Shown piece by piece: positions 1-7,783 of a stretch of DNA of 64,000 bases. The notes beneath the pieces are model-generated. The model was not told where the DNA came from. It saw only the letters and a list, made by a program, of their open reading frames with translations, and ran no database searches. The DNA is taken from positions 124,001 to 188,000 of the forward strand of contig DASYAL010000087.1 of assembly GCA_036501365.1 (NCBI GenBank). The letters are read 5' to 3'. The position numbers were made by a program, and so were the translations under genes. The number at the start of each line of letters is the position of its first letter. Position 1 is the first letter of the stretch. This stretch comes from CAIKMD01 sp036501365. GTDB taxonomy: Bacteria; Pseudomonadota; Alphaproteobacteria; ATCC43930; CGMCC-115725.

Positions 1-30
1 ATGTGGCTGCATCGCTGAGCGCCGACGACC

Positions 31-1671
31 ATGGCACAAAGCGATCAAGTCAACATCCTTCTGGTCGACGACCAGCCTGCGAAGCTGCTCAGCTATGAAG
101 TGATTCTCGCCGAGTTGCGGGAGAATCTGTTCAAGGCGAACTCGGCGCGCGAAGCCTTCATGCAGCTCCTGAAGCACGACATGGCCGTGGTGCTGATCGA
201 CGTCTGCATGCCCGAGCTCGACGGCTTCGAGCTCGCGGCGATGATCCGCGAGCATCCGCGTTTCCAGACCACCGCGATCATCTTCGTCTCGGCGATCGCG
301 ATGACCGATCTCGATCGCGTCAAGGGCTACCAATACGGCGCTGCGGATTACGTGCCGGTCCCGGTCGTCCCCGAGCTGCTGCGCGCCAAGGTGCGCGTCT
401 TCGCCGAGCTCTACCGCAAGACCCGGCAGTTGGAGCGGCTCAACGTCGAGCTCGAGCGCCGCGTCGAGGAGCGCACCGCCGAGCTCGCCGAGGCCAATGC
501 CGAGCTCGAGCGGCGCGTCGAGGAACGCACCGCCGAGCGCGAGCAGGCGCTGGCGCAAGTGCACGAAATGCAGAAGCTCGATAGCCTCGGCCAGCTCACC
601 GGCGGCTTGGCGCACGACTTCAACAACCTGCTGATGGCGATCCTCGGCAATCTCGAAATGCTGACGCGGCGCGTCGGCGGCGACGACAACGTCCGCCGGT
701 TGATCGACGGCGCGAGCCGCGCGGCCGAACGCGGCGCGGCGCTGACCAAGCGGTTGCTTGCTTTCGCGCGCCGTCAGGAGCTGCGGCCGGAGCCCGTGGA
801 CGTCGCGCGGCTGATCGATGATATGAGCGATCTGCTGCGGCGCACGCTCGGCCCCACCATCGAGCTCGGCGCGTCCTTCCCCGACGATCTCGCGCTCGTC
901 CACGTCGATCCCAACCAGCTCGAGCTGGCGGTCCTCAACCTCTCGCTCAACGCGCGCGATGCCATGCCGCAAGGCGGCAAGCTCTCGATCACGGCGAAGC
1001 TCGAAGCCGTCGAGAGGCTCAACCAGCGCGAGCTCTCGGCCGGCGACTTCGTGCGCATCATGGTCGGCGACACCGGCTTCGGCATGGACGAGGCGACGCT
1101 GAAGCGCGCCGCGGAGCCGTTCTTCACGACCAAAGGTCTCGGCAAGGGCACCGGTCTCGGTCTCTCGAGCGTCTATGGGCTCGCCAAGCAATCGGGCGGC
1201 GCGATCGCGATCTCCAGCAGGGTCGGCAGCGGCACGATCGTCGAGCTATGGCTGCCGGTCGCTGCCGGAGCGCCGCCGCGTGTCGTCGTCGCTACGATGG
1301 CAAAGGACGACGCGACAGCGGCGCGGCCTTGCAGCATCCTCCTGGTCGACGACGATCCGATGGTCGCCGAGACCACGGTCAGCATGCTCGAAGTGCTGGG
1401 GCATCATGTGACGGTCGCTTCTTCGGGCGGTCGCGCGCTCGAAATGCTTGGCGACGATCCCAAGGTCGATCTTGTCATCACCGACTACGCCATGCCGGGC
1501 ATGACTGGCAAGGAACTGGCGCGGCGCATCCGCGAGACGCGGCCCGGCCTCCCGGTCGTGCTGGCGAGCGGCTATGCCGAATTGGCGGCACATGACGATT
1601 CGGGCTTGCCGCGTCTCGACAAGCCCTACGCGCTCGACAAGCTCGCCTCGGTCATCGGTGCGATGGTCTAG
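31..1671 (+). CDS. Soluble hybrid histidine kinase, REC-HisKA-HATPase-REC
   Basis: A 546-aa signalling protein with no membrane segment, so probably cytoplasmic. Order seen: receiver domain (residues about 8-125, phospho-acceptor Asp57 in LIDVCMPELDG), a coiled coil (about 130-175) containing ELERRVEERTAE twice 18 residues apart, HisKA with His195 in GGLAHDFNNLL, ATPase with N box (LNLSLNARDAM, 302-312), G1 (GDTGFGM) and G2 (GKGTGLGLS), and a C-terminal receiver (Asp485, Lys531 in LDKPYA). In the first receiver the usual switch Lys lies in a YVPVPVVPELLR context and is absent, so it may sense or dock rather than switch normally. The start has no strong Shine-Dalgarno site. Target and stimulus are unknown. 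Confidence 0.93.
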   Translation: MAQSDQVNILLVDDQPAKLLSYEVILAELRENLFKANSAREAFMQLLKHDMAVVLIDVCMPELDGFELAAMIREHPRFQTTAIIFVSAIAMTDLDRVKGYQYGAADYVPVPVVPELLRAKVRVFAELYRKTRQLERLNVELERRVEERTAELAEANAELERRVEERTAEREQALAQVHEMQKLDSLGQLTGGLAHDFNNLLMAILGNLEMLTRRVGGDDNVRRLIDGASRAAERGAALTKRLLAFARRQELRPEPVDVARLIDDMSDLLRRTLGPTIELGASFPDDLALVHVDPNQLELAVLNLSLNARDAMPQGGKLSITAKLEAVERLNQRELSAGDFVRIMVGDTGFGMDEATLKRAAEPFFTTKGLGKGTGLGLSSVYGLAKQSGGAIAISSRVGSGTIVELWLPVAAGAPPRVVVATMAKDDATAARPCSILLVDDDPMVAETTVSMLEVLGHHVTVASSGGRALEMLGDDPKVDLVITDYAMPGMTGKELARRIRETRPGLPVVLASGYAELAAHDDSGLPRLDKPYALDKLASVIGAMV

Positions 1672-1757
1672 TCTAGCGCGTCCCCGCCGCCGGGCTGCCG
1701 GCGTCGGAACGCTATCGGCTATGCCCCCCGTGTGGTAGTGCGGCTGCGACGAGCGAT

Positions 1758-2156
1758 CTAATGGGCGCCGACCAGGCGTTTCAGCCACGACATCCGTGCT
1801 ACGGCCCCAGGGTTGTATCCCGCGTTGCCGTCGAGGATGTCCTGCCGCGCGCGCCGTAGCACCATCATGACCTGCGCATGCGTCGTGGTGCGGCGGTCGT
1901 TGAAGGTCTCGATCGCGGTATAGCGGCGGCCCGTCACTTCCTGGATTGCCTGCAGGATCGGCTGCTTCAGCGTCATCGCGCCATTGACGGCCTGCATCGC
2001 GCCGAGGATGCAGCGCCGCCCGTCTACTGTGTAGAGGGCGCCCTTGCACCATCGCTCTTCGCTCGGCAGCTGATCGATCACGCGATCGATCTTCTCCAAA
2101 GCATCGACGCGCAAGGAATATTCCCGTCCATCAAATGGCATCGCGACCTCCGTCAC
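1758..2156 (-). CDS. Conserved hypothetical protein, DUF6197-like
   Basis: A 132-aa soluble protein without signal peptide or membrane segment. Visible features are an N-terminal helix-rich part (about 15-35), a WCKGAL segment followed by GRRCILGAMQAV (about 37-58), and a basic helical C-terminal half. The W-C-x-x-A/G and R-C-x-x-G-A pattern resembles small proteins of the DUF6197 kind, whose biochemical role I do not know. It stands alone, convergent with the hybrid kinase. The family label comes from memory of the motif and is tentative. Confidence 0.7.
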   Translation of the reverse strand: MTEVAMPFDGREYSLRVDALEKIDRVIDQLPSEERWCKGALYTVDGRRCILGAMQAVNGAMTLKQPILQAIQEVTGRRYTAIETFNDRRTTTHAQVMMVLRRARQDILDGNAGYNPGAVARMSWLKRLVGAH

Positions 2157-2275
2157 ACAGCCCGTGAAGCGAACTGGCCAAGCGAGACCAGCTCGCGCAG
2201 GCCTTCCAGAACCGCAACACCATGATGGAAGAGAGAGTTCCCCCGCTCGGCGCCGGGCGCCGGCTGAGCGCGGAA

Positions 2276-3244
2276 TTAGAGCTTCAGAAGCTTCTCGGCA
2301 TTGCCATGGGCGAGCTTTTCGAGATCGGCGGAGGGAAGGCCGAGGCTATTGAGGAAGGCGACACCGATCTTGTTCGATTCATAGGGCCAGTCGACCGAGA
2401 AGATGATGCGGTCGATGCCGAGGATATCGAGCGTGCAACGAAATGCCGGCGGCGAGAAATTGCCGCTGGTCGTAACCACGATATTGCTGCGCATCACCTC
2501 GGCGAAGGTTTTCTTGAGGCCGCGGCGCTTGGCGGCGAGGGCGGTGTGGTCCTCGATGCGGTCGAGCACGAAGGGCAGGCCCTCGCCGAGATGGCCGAGG
2601 ATGAAGGTCAGCTTGGGGAAGGCGTCGAACACGCCGGCGAAGATCAGGCGCAGGAAATGGATCTGGGTGTCGACGGTGAAGCCGCAAGCGGCGGTCGCGA
2701 TCTCGGGATAGCCGCTGAAATAGAAGGCGGCGCTGGGATGCGGCTCGCGCGGATGAAGATAAAACGGCACGCCGAGCGCCTCGGCCGCCTCGAATATCGG
2801 CCAATATTTCTTGTCGTCGAGGAATTCGCCGTTGGTGTGGCCGTTGACCATCGTGCCCTTGAAGCCCAGCTTCACCGTGCGCTGCAGCTCCGTGACCGAC
2901 GCCTTCACGTCGGGGGTCGGCAATGTGGCGAAGGCGGCGAAGCGCTCGGGATGCGCCTTGATCGCCGCGGCCATGCGGTCGTTGGCGTCGCGCGCGACCG
3001 CGATCGCATCGGCGGCGGGCAGGCCCTGCGGGCCGGGCATGGTCATCGACAACACTTGTAGGTCGATACCGGCGTCGTTCATTGCCGCAATACGGGAATT
3101 GGAGAGATCGGCTAGTTCGGCGCCGACATCATGGCCGACGCGCTTGCTACGATCGGCGAGGGAGGCGACCCGGCGCGGCGTCTCGACCTGTTTCTGGGCA
3201 TAAAGCGGCGTGGTGATATGCTCTTCGATGGCGATGATTCGCAT
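2276..3244 (-). CDS. Amidohydrolase-family (ACMSD-type) decarboxylase/hydrolase
   Basis: A 322-aa TIM-barrel metal enzyme of amidohydrolase family 2, the group with gamma-resorcylate, 2,3-dihydroxybenzoate and aminocarboxymuconate-semialdehyde decarboxylases. Seen directly: the N-terminal E-x-H metal site (Glu7, His9), His164 in FYLHPREP, His218 in ILGHLGEG and Asp285 in FSVDWPYE, a full metal and acid/base set at nearly the positions known for gamma-resorcylate decarboxylase. Length is normal and there is no signal peptide. It diverges from the Tat-exported ThDP enzyme across a 399-bp gap. A non-oxidative decarboxylase of hydroxy-aromatic acids is the best guess; substrate not determinable. 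Confidence 0.88.
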   Translation of the reverse strand: MRIIAIEEHITTPLYAQKQVETPRRVASLADRSKRVGHDVGAELADLSNSRIAAMNDAGIDLQVLSMTMPGPQGLPAADAIAVARDANDRMAAAIKAHPERFAAFATLPTPDVKASVTELQRTVKLGFKGTMVNGHTNGEFLDDKKYWPIFEAAEALGVPFYLHPREPHPSAAFYFSGYPEIATAACGFTVDTQIHFLRLIFAGVFDAFPKLTFILGHLGEGLPFVLDRIEDHTALAAKRRGLKKTFAEVMRSNIVVTTSGNFSPPAFRCTLDILGIDRIIFSVDWPYESNKIGVAFLNSLGLPSADLEKLAHGNAEKLLKL

Positions 3245-3643
3245 GTGTCTCTTTCCGGGATTATCAGCCGCCTGTGATCGGGGCGGCTCGCCGAAGGCCT
3301 AACGGCGCGCTTTCTGCGCGGCCGGATGCGCCGTGCTGTTTCAGCCCTTTGCGCGCGGCATAAGCGACGACGCGGTTCTCGCCATCGTCGCGGCTCGCGC
3401 GCTTTTTGAATGCTCCGAACGAACTACCCGCATGCGCGGTATCGGCAATCCCAAGTCTCGTCGGCACAACCAGTCGATTCACAACGAGTGCGATTAGAAG
3501 CTGGATTCGACGTCGGCGCAATAGCAGTTGTTATCACCTTTTGCCAGCGCCCGTTGCGGCTCCAGCTGAAAAGAGGCATGCTGACGTCTGCTGGGTGGTC
3601 CGACGAGCGTCGAGAACCACCGAGCGTTTAGGGAGGGCGGCCG
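3245..3643. other. Divergent intergenic region, amidohydrolase / ThDP enzyme
   Basis: About 400 bases between two divergent genes. No convincing coding frame is seen: candidates on both strands lack ribosome sites and family-like sequence. It probably holds promoters for both directions. The part from about 3515 to 3560 is locally less GC-rich. A hairpin near its right end is listed separately. Confidence 0.6.
3594..3621 (+). promoter_or_regulatory. Hairpin in the leader of the ThDP-enzyme gene
   Basis: Outer arms ggtggt (3594-3599) and accacc (3616-3621) enclose inner arms cgacg (3601-3605) and cgtcg (3608-3612). The hairpin ends 22 bases before the ATG and just before the gggagg ribosome site. 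It could modulate translation or be a protein site. I do not see conserved TPP-riboswitch segments, so it is not called one. Confidence 0.3.
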
Positions 3644-5539
3644 ATGAAGGATTTGATCAAGCAATATCTCGATAAAGGCATTTCGCGGCGCACGCTGATG
3701 CGCGGCCTGGGTGCCGCCGGCCTGACTGGCGGGGTGGCCAAGTCGATCATCGAATCGCTGACGATCACGCCGGCGATGGCGCAGGAAGCTGCAGCCGCCG
3801 GCAAGATCCGCGACTTCCACGGCAATGGCGGCATGCTCTACGTCCAGCAGCTCAAATCCGCCGGCGTGAAGTTCGTCTTCTGCAATCCCTCGACCGGCGA
3901 TGCGCCGTTCTACGACGCGCTGGTCGACGTTCCCGAGATTCAGCTCATCAAAGGCATTCAGGAAGGCGCTGTCGTCGCCATGGCCGACGGCTATTCCCGG
4001 CTTTCGGGCAATCTCGGCGTTGCGCATATCGCCAATGTCGGTCTGCCGAACGGCATGACCCAACTCGTCAACAGCTACAAGGACGGTATTCCGATCCTGC
4101 TGACGGTCGCCGCCTTCGGCACCGAGGTCGAAGGCCGCGACTATGCACAAGACTACGTGCATCAAGAGCCGATGCTGGCGCCGATCACCAAGGAATGGTG
4201 GCTGGCGGAATCGACCGCCGACATCGCCGATGTGACGCGGCGCGTGATGAAGTTCGCGACGACCATGCCGACCGGCCCGGTCTTCCTTTCGGTGCCGGAC
4301 GACCTGCTGCGCGCGCAAGCGACCTCGCAGATCTGGGACGGCAGCCTCTTCAACGTGGCGATGAAGATCCGGCCCGACCACAAGGACGTCGAGACCATCG
4401 CCAAGATGCTGATCGAGGCGAAGAACCCGTTGCTCTCGGTCGGCGACGAGATCACCCAGGCCCATGCCGCGGGCGAAGTCGTCGAGCTCGCGGAGATGCT
4501 CGGCCTCACCGTTTGCGGCCAGGCCGGCCAGGGCAACTGGTCGAAGCCGTTCCCGACGCGCAGTCCGCTCTATATCGGCGCCTACGCCGCGAATATGCGC
4601 TTCCCCGGCGCGGTCGATATCCATCTCAACATCGGCGACCAGGGGGCCGAGCGCTCGATGAAAGGCGCGACGCTGATCTCGATGCGCAGCAATCCGACCG
4701 GTCTCGCGCGCGTATGGCCGGTCGATCTCGGCGTGGTCTGCGACATCAAGCTCGGCGTCGCCGACTTGATTGCCGCGGTCAAGAGCATGGCGACCAAGGA
4801 CAAGCTGAAGCAGATCGCCGACGGCCGCGTCGGCCGGGTGCATGATTACAGCGCCGGGCAAGCCAAGATGCGCCAGATGATCGCCGCCGATCTCAACAAC
4901 GGCTCGTCGATCAAGATGGAGCGCCTCGGCGTCGAGCTCGAGGCCGGGATGGAGAAGGACGCGATCTACGTCTCCGACTGCGACAGCGGCCGGACGATGG
5001 ACCCGCTCATCTCTTGGGGCGGCGGCGGCGGCCGGTCCTATATCTCGACGGGGCCGAACATCCTCGGCTGGGGCATCGCCGCCTCGACAGGCGCCAAACT
5101 CGCGATGCCGGATCGGCCGGTGGTGTCCTGCGTCGGCGACGGCAGCGCGCTCTTCGGCGGGCCGCAGCCGCTCTGGAGCCAGTCGCGCTACAAGGCGCCG
5201 GTCACCAACGTCGTCGTCAACAACCGCAGCTACAACAACGAGCGCAACCGCATCTGGTCGTTCATCGCCGGCCAGCAGTTCAAGACCGGCAAGGACATGA
5301 CCTGCTACAACGGCAGCCCGGATGTCGATTTCGCCAAGGCGGCGCAAGCCTTCGGTGTCGAAGGCGAGGTGGTGTCCGATCCCAACGCCATCAAGCCGGC
5401 GCTGGCGCGGGCGAAAAAGGCGAATGTCGACGGGCGGCCCTATCTGCTCGACGTCCATGTCGATCGCGACGGCGTCGGCGCCGCCTCGACCTGGTACCCG
5501 GCCTATTCCATCGCCGATCAGCGCACGCGGAAGGTTTGA
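3644..5539 (+). CDS. Tat-exported thiamine-diphosphate-dependent enzyme (ALS/benzoylformate decarboxylase type)
   Basis: A 631-aa ThDP enzyme of the acetolactate synthase/benzoylformate decarboxylase superfamily. The N-terminal PYR domain has the catalytic Glu107 (IQEGAVVAMADGYSR). The C-terminal PP domain has the Mg-ThDP motif beginning GDG at 498-500 and ending Asn526-Asn527. Unusually it starts with a Tat signal: twin arginine 15-16 in ISRRTLMRGLG, a weakly hydrophobic stretch, and a probable cut after AMA near residue 46. A good ribosome site (gggaggg) precedes the ATG. Two bases after its stop begins a secreted diheme cytochrome c, so the product may oxidise a 2-oxo acid or aldehyde in the periplasm and pass electrons to the cytochrome. 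The ThDP fold is certain; export is likely; reaction and substrate are inferred. Confidence 0.9.
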   Translation: MKDLIKQYLDKGISRRTLMRGLGAAGLTGGVAKSIIESLTITPAMAQEAAAAGKIRDFHGNGGMLYVQQLKSAGVKFVFCNPSTGDAPFYDALVDVPEIQLIKGIQEGAVVAMADGYSRLSGNLGVAHIANVGLPNGMTQLVNSYKDGIPILLTVAAFGTEVEGRDYAQDYVHQEPMLAPITKEWWLAESTADIADVTRRVMKFATTMPTGPVFLSVPDDLLRAQATSQIWDGSLFNVAMKIRPDHKDVETIAKMLIEAKNPLLSVGDEITQAHAAGEVVELAEMLGLTVCGQAGQGNWSKPFPTRSPLYIGAYAANMRFPGAVDIHLNIGDQGAERSMKGATLISMRSNPTGLARVWPVDLGVVCDIKLGVADLIAAVKSMATKDKLKQIADGRVGRVHDYSAGQAKMRQMIAADLNNGSSIKMERLGVELEAGMEKDAIYVSDCDSGRTMDPLISWGGGGGRSYISTGPNILGWGIAASTGAKLAMPDRPVVSCVGDGSALFGGPQPLWSQSRYKAPVTNVVVNNRSYNNERNRIWSFIAGQQFKTGKDMTCYNGSPDVDFAKAAQAFGVEGEVVSDPNAIKPALARAKKANVDGRPYLLDVHVDRDGVGAASTWYPAYSIADQRTRKV

Positions 5540-5541
5540 TC

Positions 5542-6153
5542 ATGCAGAAGTACCTTGTATCGCTCGCCGCCGCGGGCGCGATCCTCGGCCTGGCGCTCTC
5601 GGTCGGGGCGCAGCAGCCAGCCGCGCCGCAACACCCGCCGGCGGCGGCCCCGGCTGCACCCGGTGGTGGCTCTTTCGGCGCCAATGCGCCGGCGGCAAGC
5701 CCGTTCCCCGACGGGCCGGGCAAGGAGATCGTCTCGGTCGCCTGCACGCAGTGTCACGGCCCGAACGTCTTCACCCAGCTCCGCATGGGCGAGAACGCCT
5801 GGCGCGCGCAGATCTACGACATGATCCTGCGCGGCGCGCAGATCGGTCCCAACGACATCGACACGGCGGCCAAATATATGGCGACGAGCTACGGGCCGGG
5901 CGTGCCATTTCCGGGCCAGCAGCCGGTGAAAGTGACGTTGGCGGACGGGCAGGGCAAAGAGCTGGTCGAGGGCGGCTGCGCCCTCTGCCACGGCCTCGAT
6001 CGCGTCGTCGATACCAAGCGCACCAAGGATCAGTGGCAGACGATCGTCAACCGCATGATCTTCTTCGGCTCGCCGGTCTCGGGCGACCAGGTGACGACGG
6101 TCGTCAATTACCTCGCCAGCAATTACGGGGCGACCCAGACCGCGACCAAATAG
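5542..6153 (+). CDS. Secreted diheme cytochrome c
   Basis: A 203-aa protein with a signal peptide (hydrophobic residues 5-22, cut near VGA-QQ), then a Pro/Ala-rich linker to about residue 56. Two haem motifs follow: CTQCH at 68-72 and CALCH at 146-150. The two halves look like an internal duplication, each with CxxCH, a Trp about 15 residues later, a Gly-containing turn and a Tyr-Gly end (TSYG, SNYG). This arrangement recalls small periplasmic diheme electron-transfer proteins that accept electrons from dehydrogenases. It starts 2 bp after the ThDP enzyme, implying co-transcription, and a strong hairpin terminator follows. The start ATG is set by the signal peptide and spacing; an in-frame longer reading would overlap the enzyme gene. 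Confidence 0.93.
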   Translation: MQKYLVSLAAAGAILGLALSVGAQQPAAPQHPPAAAPAAPGGGSFGANAPAASPFPDGPGKEIVSVACTQCHGPNVFTQLRMGENAWRAQIYDMILRGAQIGPNDIDTAAKYMATSYGPGVPFPGQQPVKVTLADGQGKELVEGGCALCHGLDRVVDTKRTKDQWQTIVNRMIFFGSPVSGDQVTTVVNYLASNYGATQTATK

Positions 6154-6175
6154 GTCCGCGCCTCTCGCGACCGGC

Positions 6176-6221
6176 ACAGCGCGATTGGTTCGCTTCGGCA
6201 GCCAATCGCGCTGTCGGTTTT
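6176..6221 (+). terminator. Rho-independent terminator after the ThDP/cytochrome operon
   Basis: A perfect 13-bp inverted repeat, acagcgcgattgg (6176-6188) with ccaatcgcgctgt (6202-6214), loop of 13 bases, followed by cggtttt. It lies 22 bases after the cytochrome stop and closes the two-gene unit, separating it from the VOC gene. Confidence 0.75.
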
Positions 6222-6342
6222 GGCGCCGTTCCGGCGTCATCGCCCGTCGTTGACAGGCTAGGGGCGCTCGGCGATCATCCGCGGCAGAACCAATGTGCGG
6301 CGCGGGCAACGCGCATAACTGGCTTTTTGCGGAGGACGCAAC

Positions 6343-7590
6343 ATGGATGGCACCAGCAAAATCGGCGGCAAATACAATGTCGGCGGCGTGTTGCTCGACC
6401 GCCCGTTCAAGATCCGGCGGCTCGGCCATTTCGGCTACAACGTCTACAAGATGGACGAGGCCCTGCATTTCTATCATGACCTGCTGGGTTTCCGTTTTAC
6501 CGACACGCTCGATTTCGCGCGCATCCGCCCCGACGGCGCCAAGATCTTTGAGGGCATATCGGCGGTCGGCTATTTCACCACCCACGGCAGCGACCATCAT
6601 TCCTTCGTGCTGTTCCCGAAAGCGGCGCTCGACCGCATGGGGCGCGGCAGCGCCGGCGGCCACGTCACCAACGCCGAAGTGACCACCAACCAGATCACCT
6701 GGCAGGTCGGAACCTTGCGCGAGGTCGGCGACGGCATCGACTATTTCAAATCGATCGGCATCAATCCCGGCCGCGTCGGCCGCGATGTGCCGGGCTCGAA
6801 TTGGCATTCCTATCCGTCCGATCCCGAAGGCCACACCAACGAGATCTATTACGGCATCGAGCAGATCGGCTGGAATCTGCAATCGAAGCCGCCGGCGGTC
6901 CGCAAGCGCGGCTTTCATGAGAAGCCGGATCTGCCGCAGATCAGCGAATATCAAGAGATCGAGATGTTCAAGGCCGAAGGCATGGACATGAACTCGGGCA
7001 TGCGGAACACCGAGACGCTGCCGTTCAAATACGATGTCGGCGGCGTGTTGCTGCCGCGGCCGTTCAAGGTCATCAAGATCGGGCCCGTCCGGCTGTTCGT
7101 CGACGATCTCGAGAAGTGCCTTGCCTTCTACACCGACATCCTCGGCCTGCGCGTGACCGAGGAAGTCGTCTATGAAGGCCATCGCTGCGTTTTCCTGCGC
7201 TGCAACACCGAGCATCATTCGATCGCGCTCTATCCCAAGGCGCTGCGCGCGAAGCTCGGCTTGTCGCCGCATACGAGCTGTATGAGCTTCGGCAATCAGG
7301 TCGGCGACTATAAGCAGCTCCGCGACGCGGTCGATTTCCTCAAGGCGAACGGCGCCACCATCAAGTATCTGCCGCCCGAGCTGTTCCCCGGCATGGACTA
7401 CACCGCCTTCGCGGTCGATCCCGACGGCCACACCATCCAGCTCTATTACTATATGGAGCAGGTCGGCTGGGACGCGCGGGTGCGTCCGCCGGCCGAGCGC
7501 CGCAAGATCGATAACAAGAACTGGCCGGCGACAGTCGAGGCGCAGAGCGACACCTTCGACGGCGAGACCCTGCTCGGTCCGCTGGGATAA
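6343..7590 (+). CDS. Tandem-domain VOC (extradiol dioxygenase-like) protein
   Basis: A 415-aa cytoplasmic protein with two vicinal-oxygen-chelate modules (about 22-180 and 225-390). The first has a complete facial triad pattern: His29 in RRLGHFGYN, His86 in DHHSFVLFP and Glu167 in GHTNEIYYG. The second keeps EHHSIALYP but has no His at the first position (IGPVRLF) and Gln in place of Glu (GHTIQLYYY). Classical extradiol dioxygenases such as BphC have the active site in the C-terminal half, so this order is reversed. A ring-cleaving dioxygenase of catechol-like compounds is the likely role; other VOC chemistries remain possible. A ribosome site (gcggagg) precedes the ATG, and the gene has its own 189-bp upstream gap after a terminator. 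Confidence 0.88.
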   Translation: MDGTSKIGGKYNVGGVLLDRPFKIRRLGHFGYNVYKMDEALHFYHDLLGFRFTDTLDFARIRPDGAKIFEGISAVGYFTTHGSDHHSFVLFPKAALDRMGRGSAGGHVTNAEVTTNQITWQVGTLREVGDGIDYFKSIGINPGRVGRDVPGSNWHSYPSDPEGHTNEIYYGIEQIGWNLQSKPPAVRKRGFHEKPDLPQISEYQEIEMFKAEGMDMNSGMRNTETLPFKYDVGGVLLPRPFKVIKIGPVRLFVDDLEKCLAFYTDILGLRVTEEVVYEGHRCVFLRCNTEHHSIALYPKALRAKLGLSPHTSCMSFGNQVGDYKQLRDAVDFLKANGATIKYLPPELFPGMDYTAFAVDPDGHTIQLYYYMEQVGWDARVRPPAERRKIDNKNWPATVEAQSDTFDGETLLGPLG

Positions 7591-7599
7591 GGGTTGCAA

Positions 7600-7740
7600 C
7601 AGCAACCTGCGGCCTTCGACTTCGTTCAGGCTGAGGTCGATTGGAACGGGCATCTTCCGCCGGGAGATGCCCGATTCATTTTCTCCTCGTCCTGAGCGTC
7701 GTCGCCCTTCGACAAGCTCAGGAGGCTCGCGGTCCCCTTG
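7600..7740. repeat. Dispersed 'cccttcgac...ctcagg' repeat cluster
   Basis: Two copies of a palindromic intergenic motif: ccttcgacttcgttcaggctgagg (about 7614-7637, one variant orientation) and cctgagcgtcgtcgcccttcgacaagctcagg (about 7692-7723). Related copies occur near 45.7 kb and inside the repeat at 47.9 kb. It makes a spurious in-frame N-terminal extension to the MFS gene that follows. Confidence 0.65.
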
Positions 7741-7783
7741 CAACGCTCTTGAATCCGCACGCTCTTTCGATTACCCGCACCGC

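Noticed and set aside
1..30. End of an upstream gene at the left edge
   Set aside because: A stop occurs in one frame at 16-18 but 18 bases are too few to support any call.
1246..2052. Long minus-strand open frame overlapping the hybrid kinase
   Set aside because: It is arginine-rich shadow coding opposite a clear kinase/REC frame and the small gene at 1758-2156.
3264..3521. Possible 85-aa minus-strand gene in the 3.3-3.6 kb gap
   Set aside because: No ribosome site, no domain and mixed codon composition; more likely promoter DNA.
3522..3643. TPP riboswitch upstream of the ThDP enzyme
   Set aside because: The conserved thi-box segments are not visible; only a simple hairpin is present.
3494..5458. 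654-aa minus-strand open frame
   Set aside because: Antisense to the ThDP enzyme; repetitive Asp/Arg/His composition typical of GC-rich shadow frames, with no family motif.
5518..7743. 741-aa minus-strand open frame
   Set aside because: Antisense to the cytochrome and VOC genes, both with haem or metal motifs in the plus strand.
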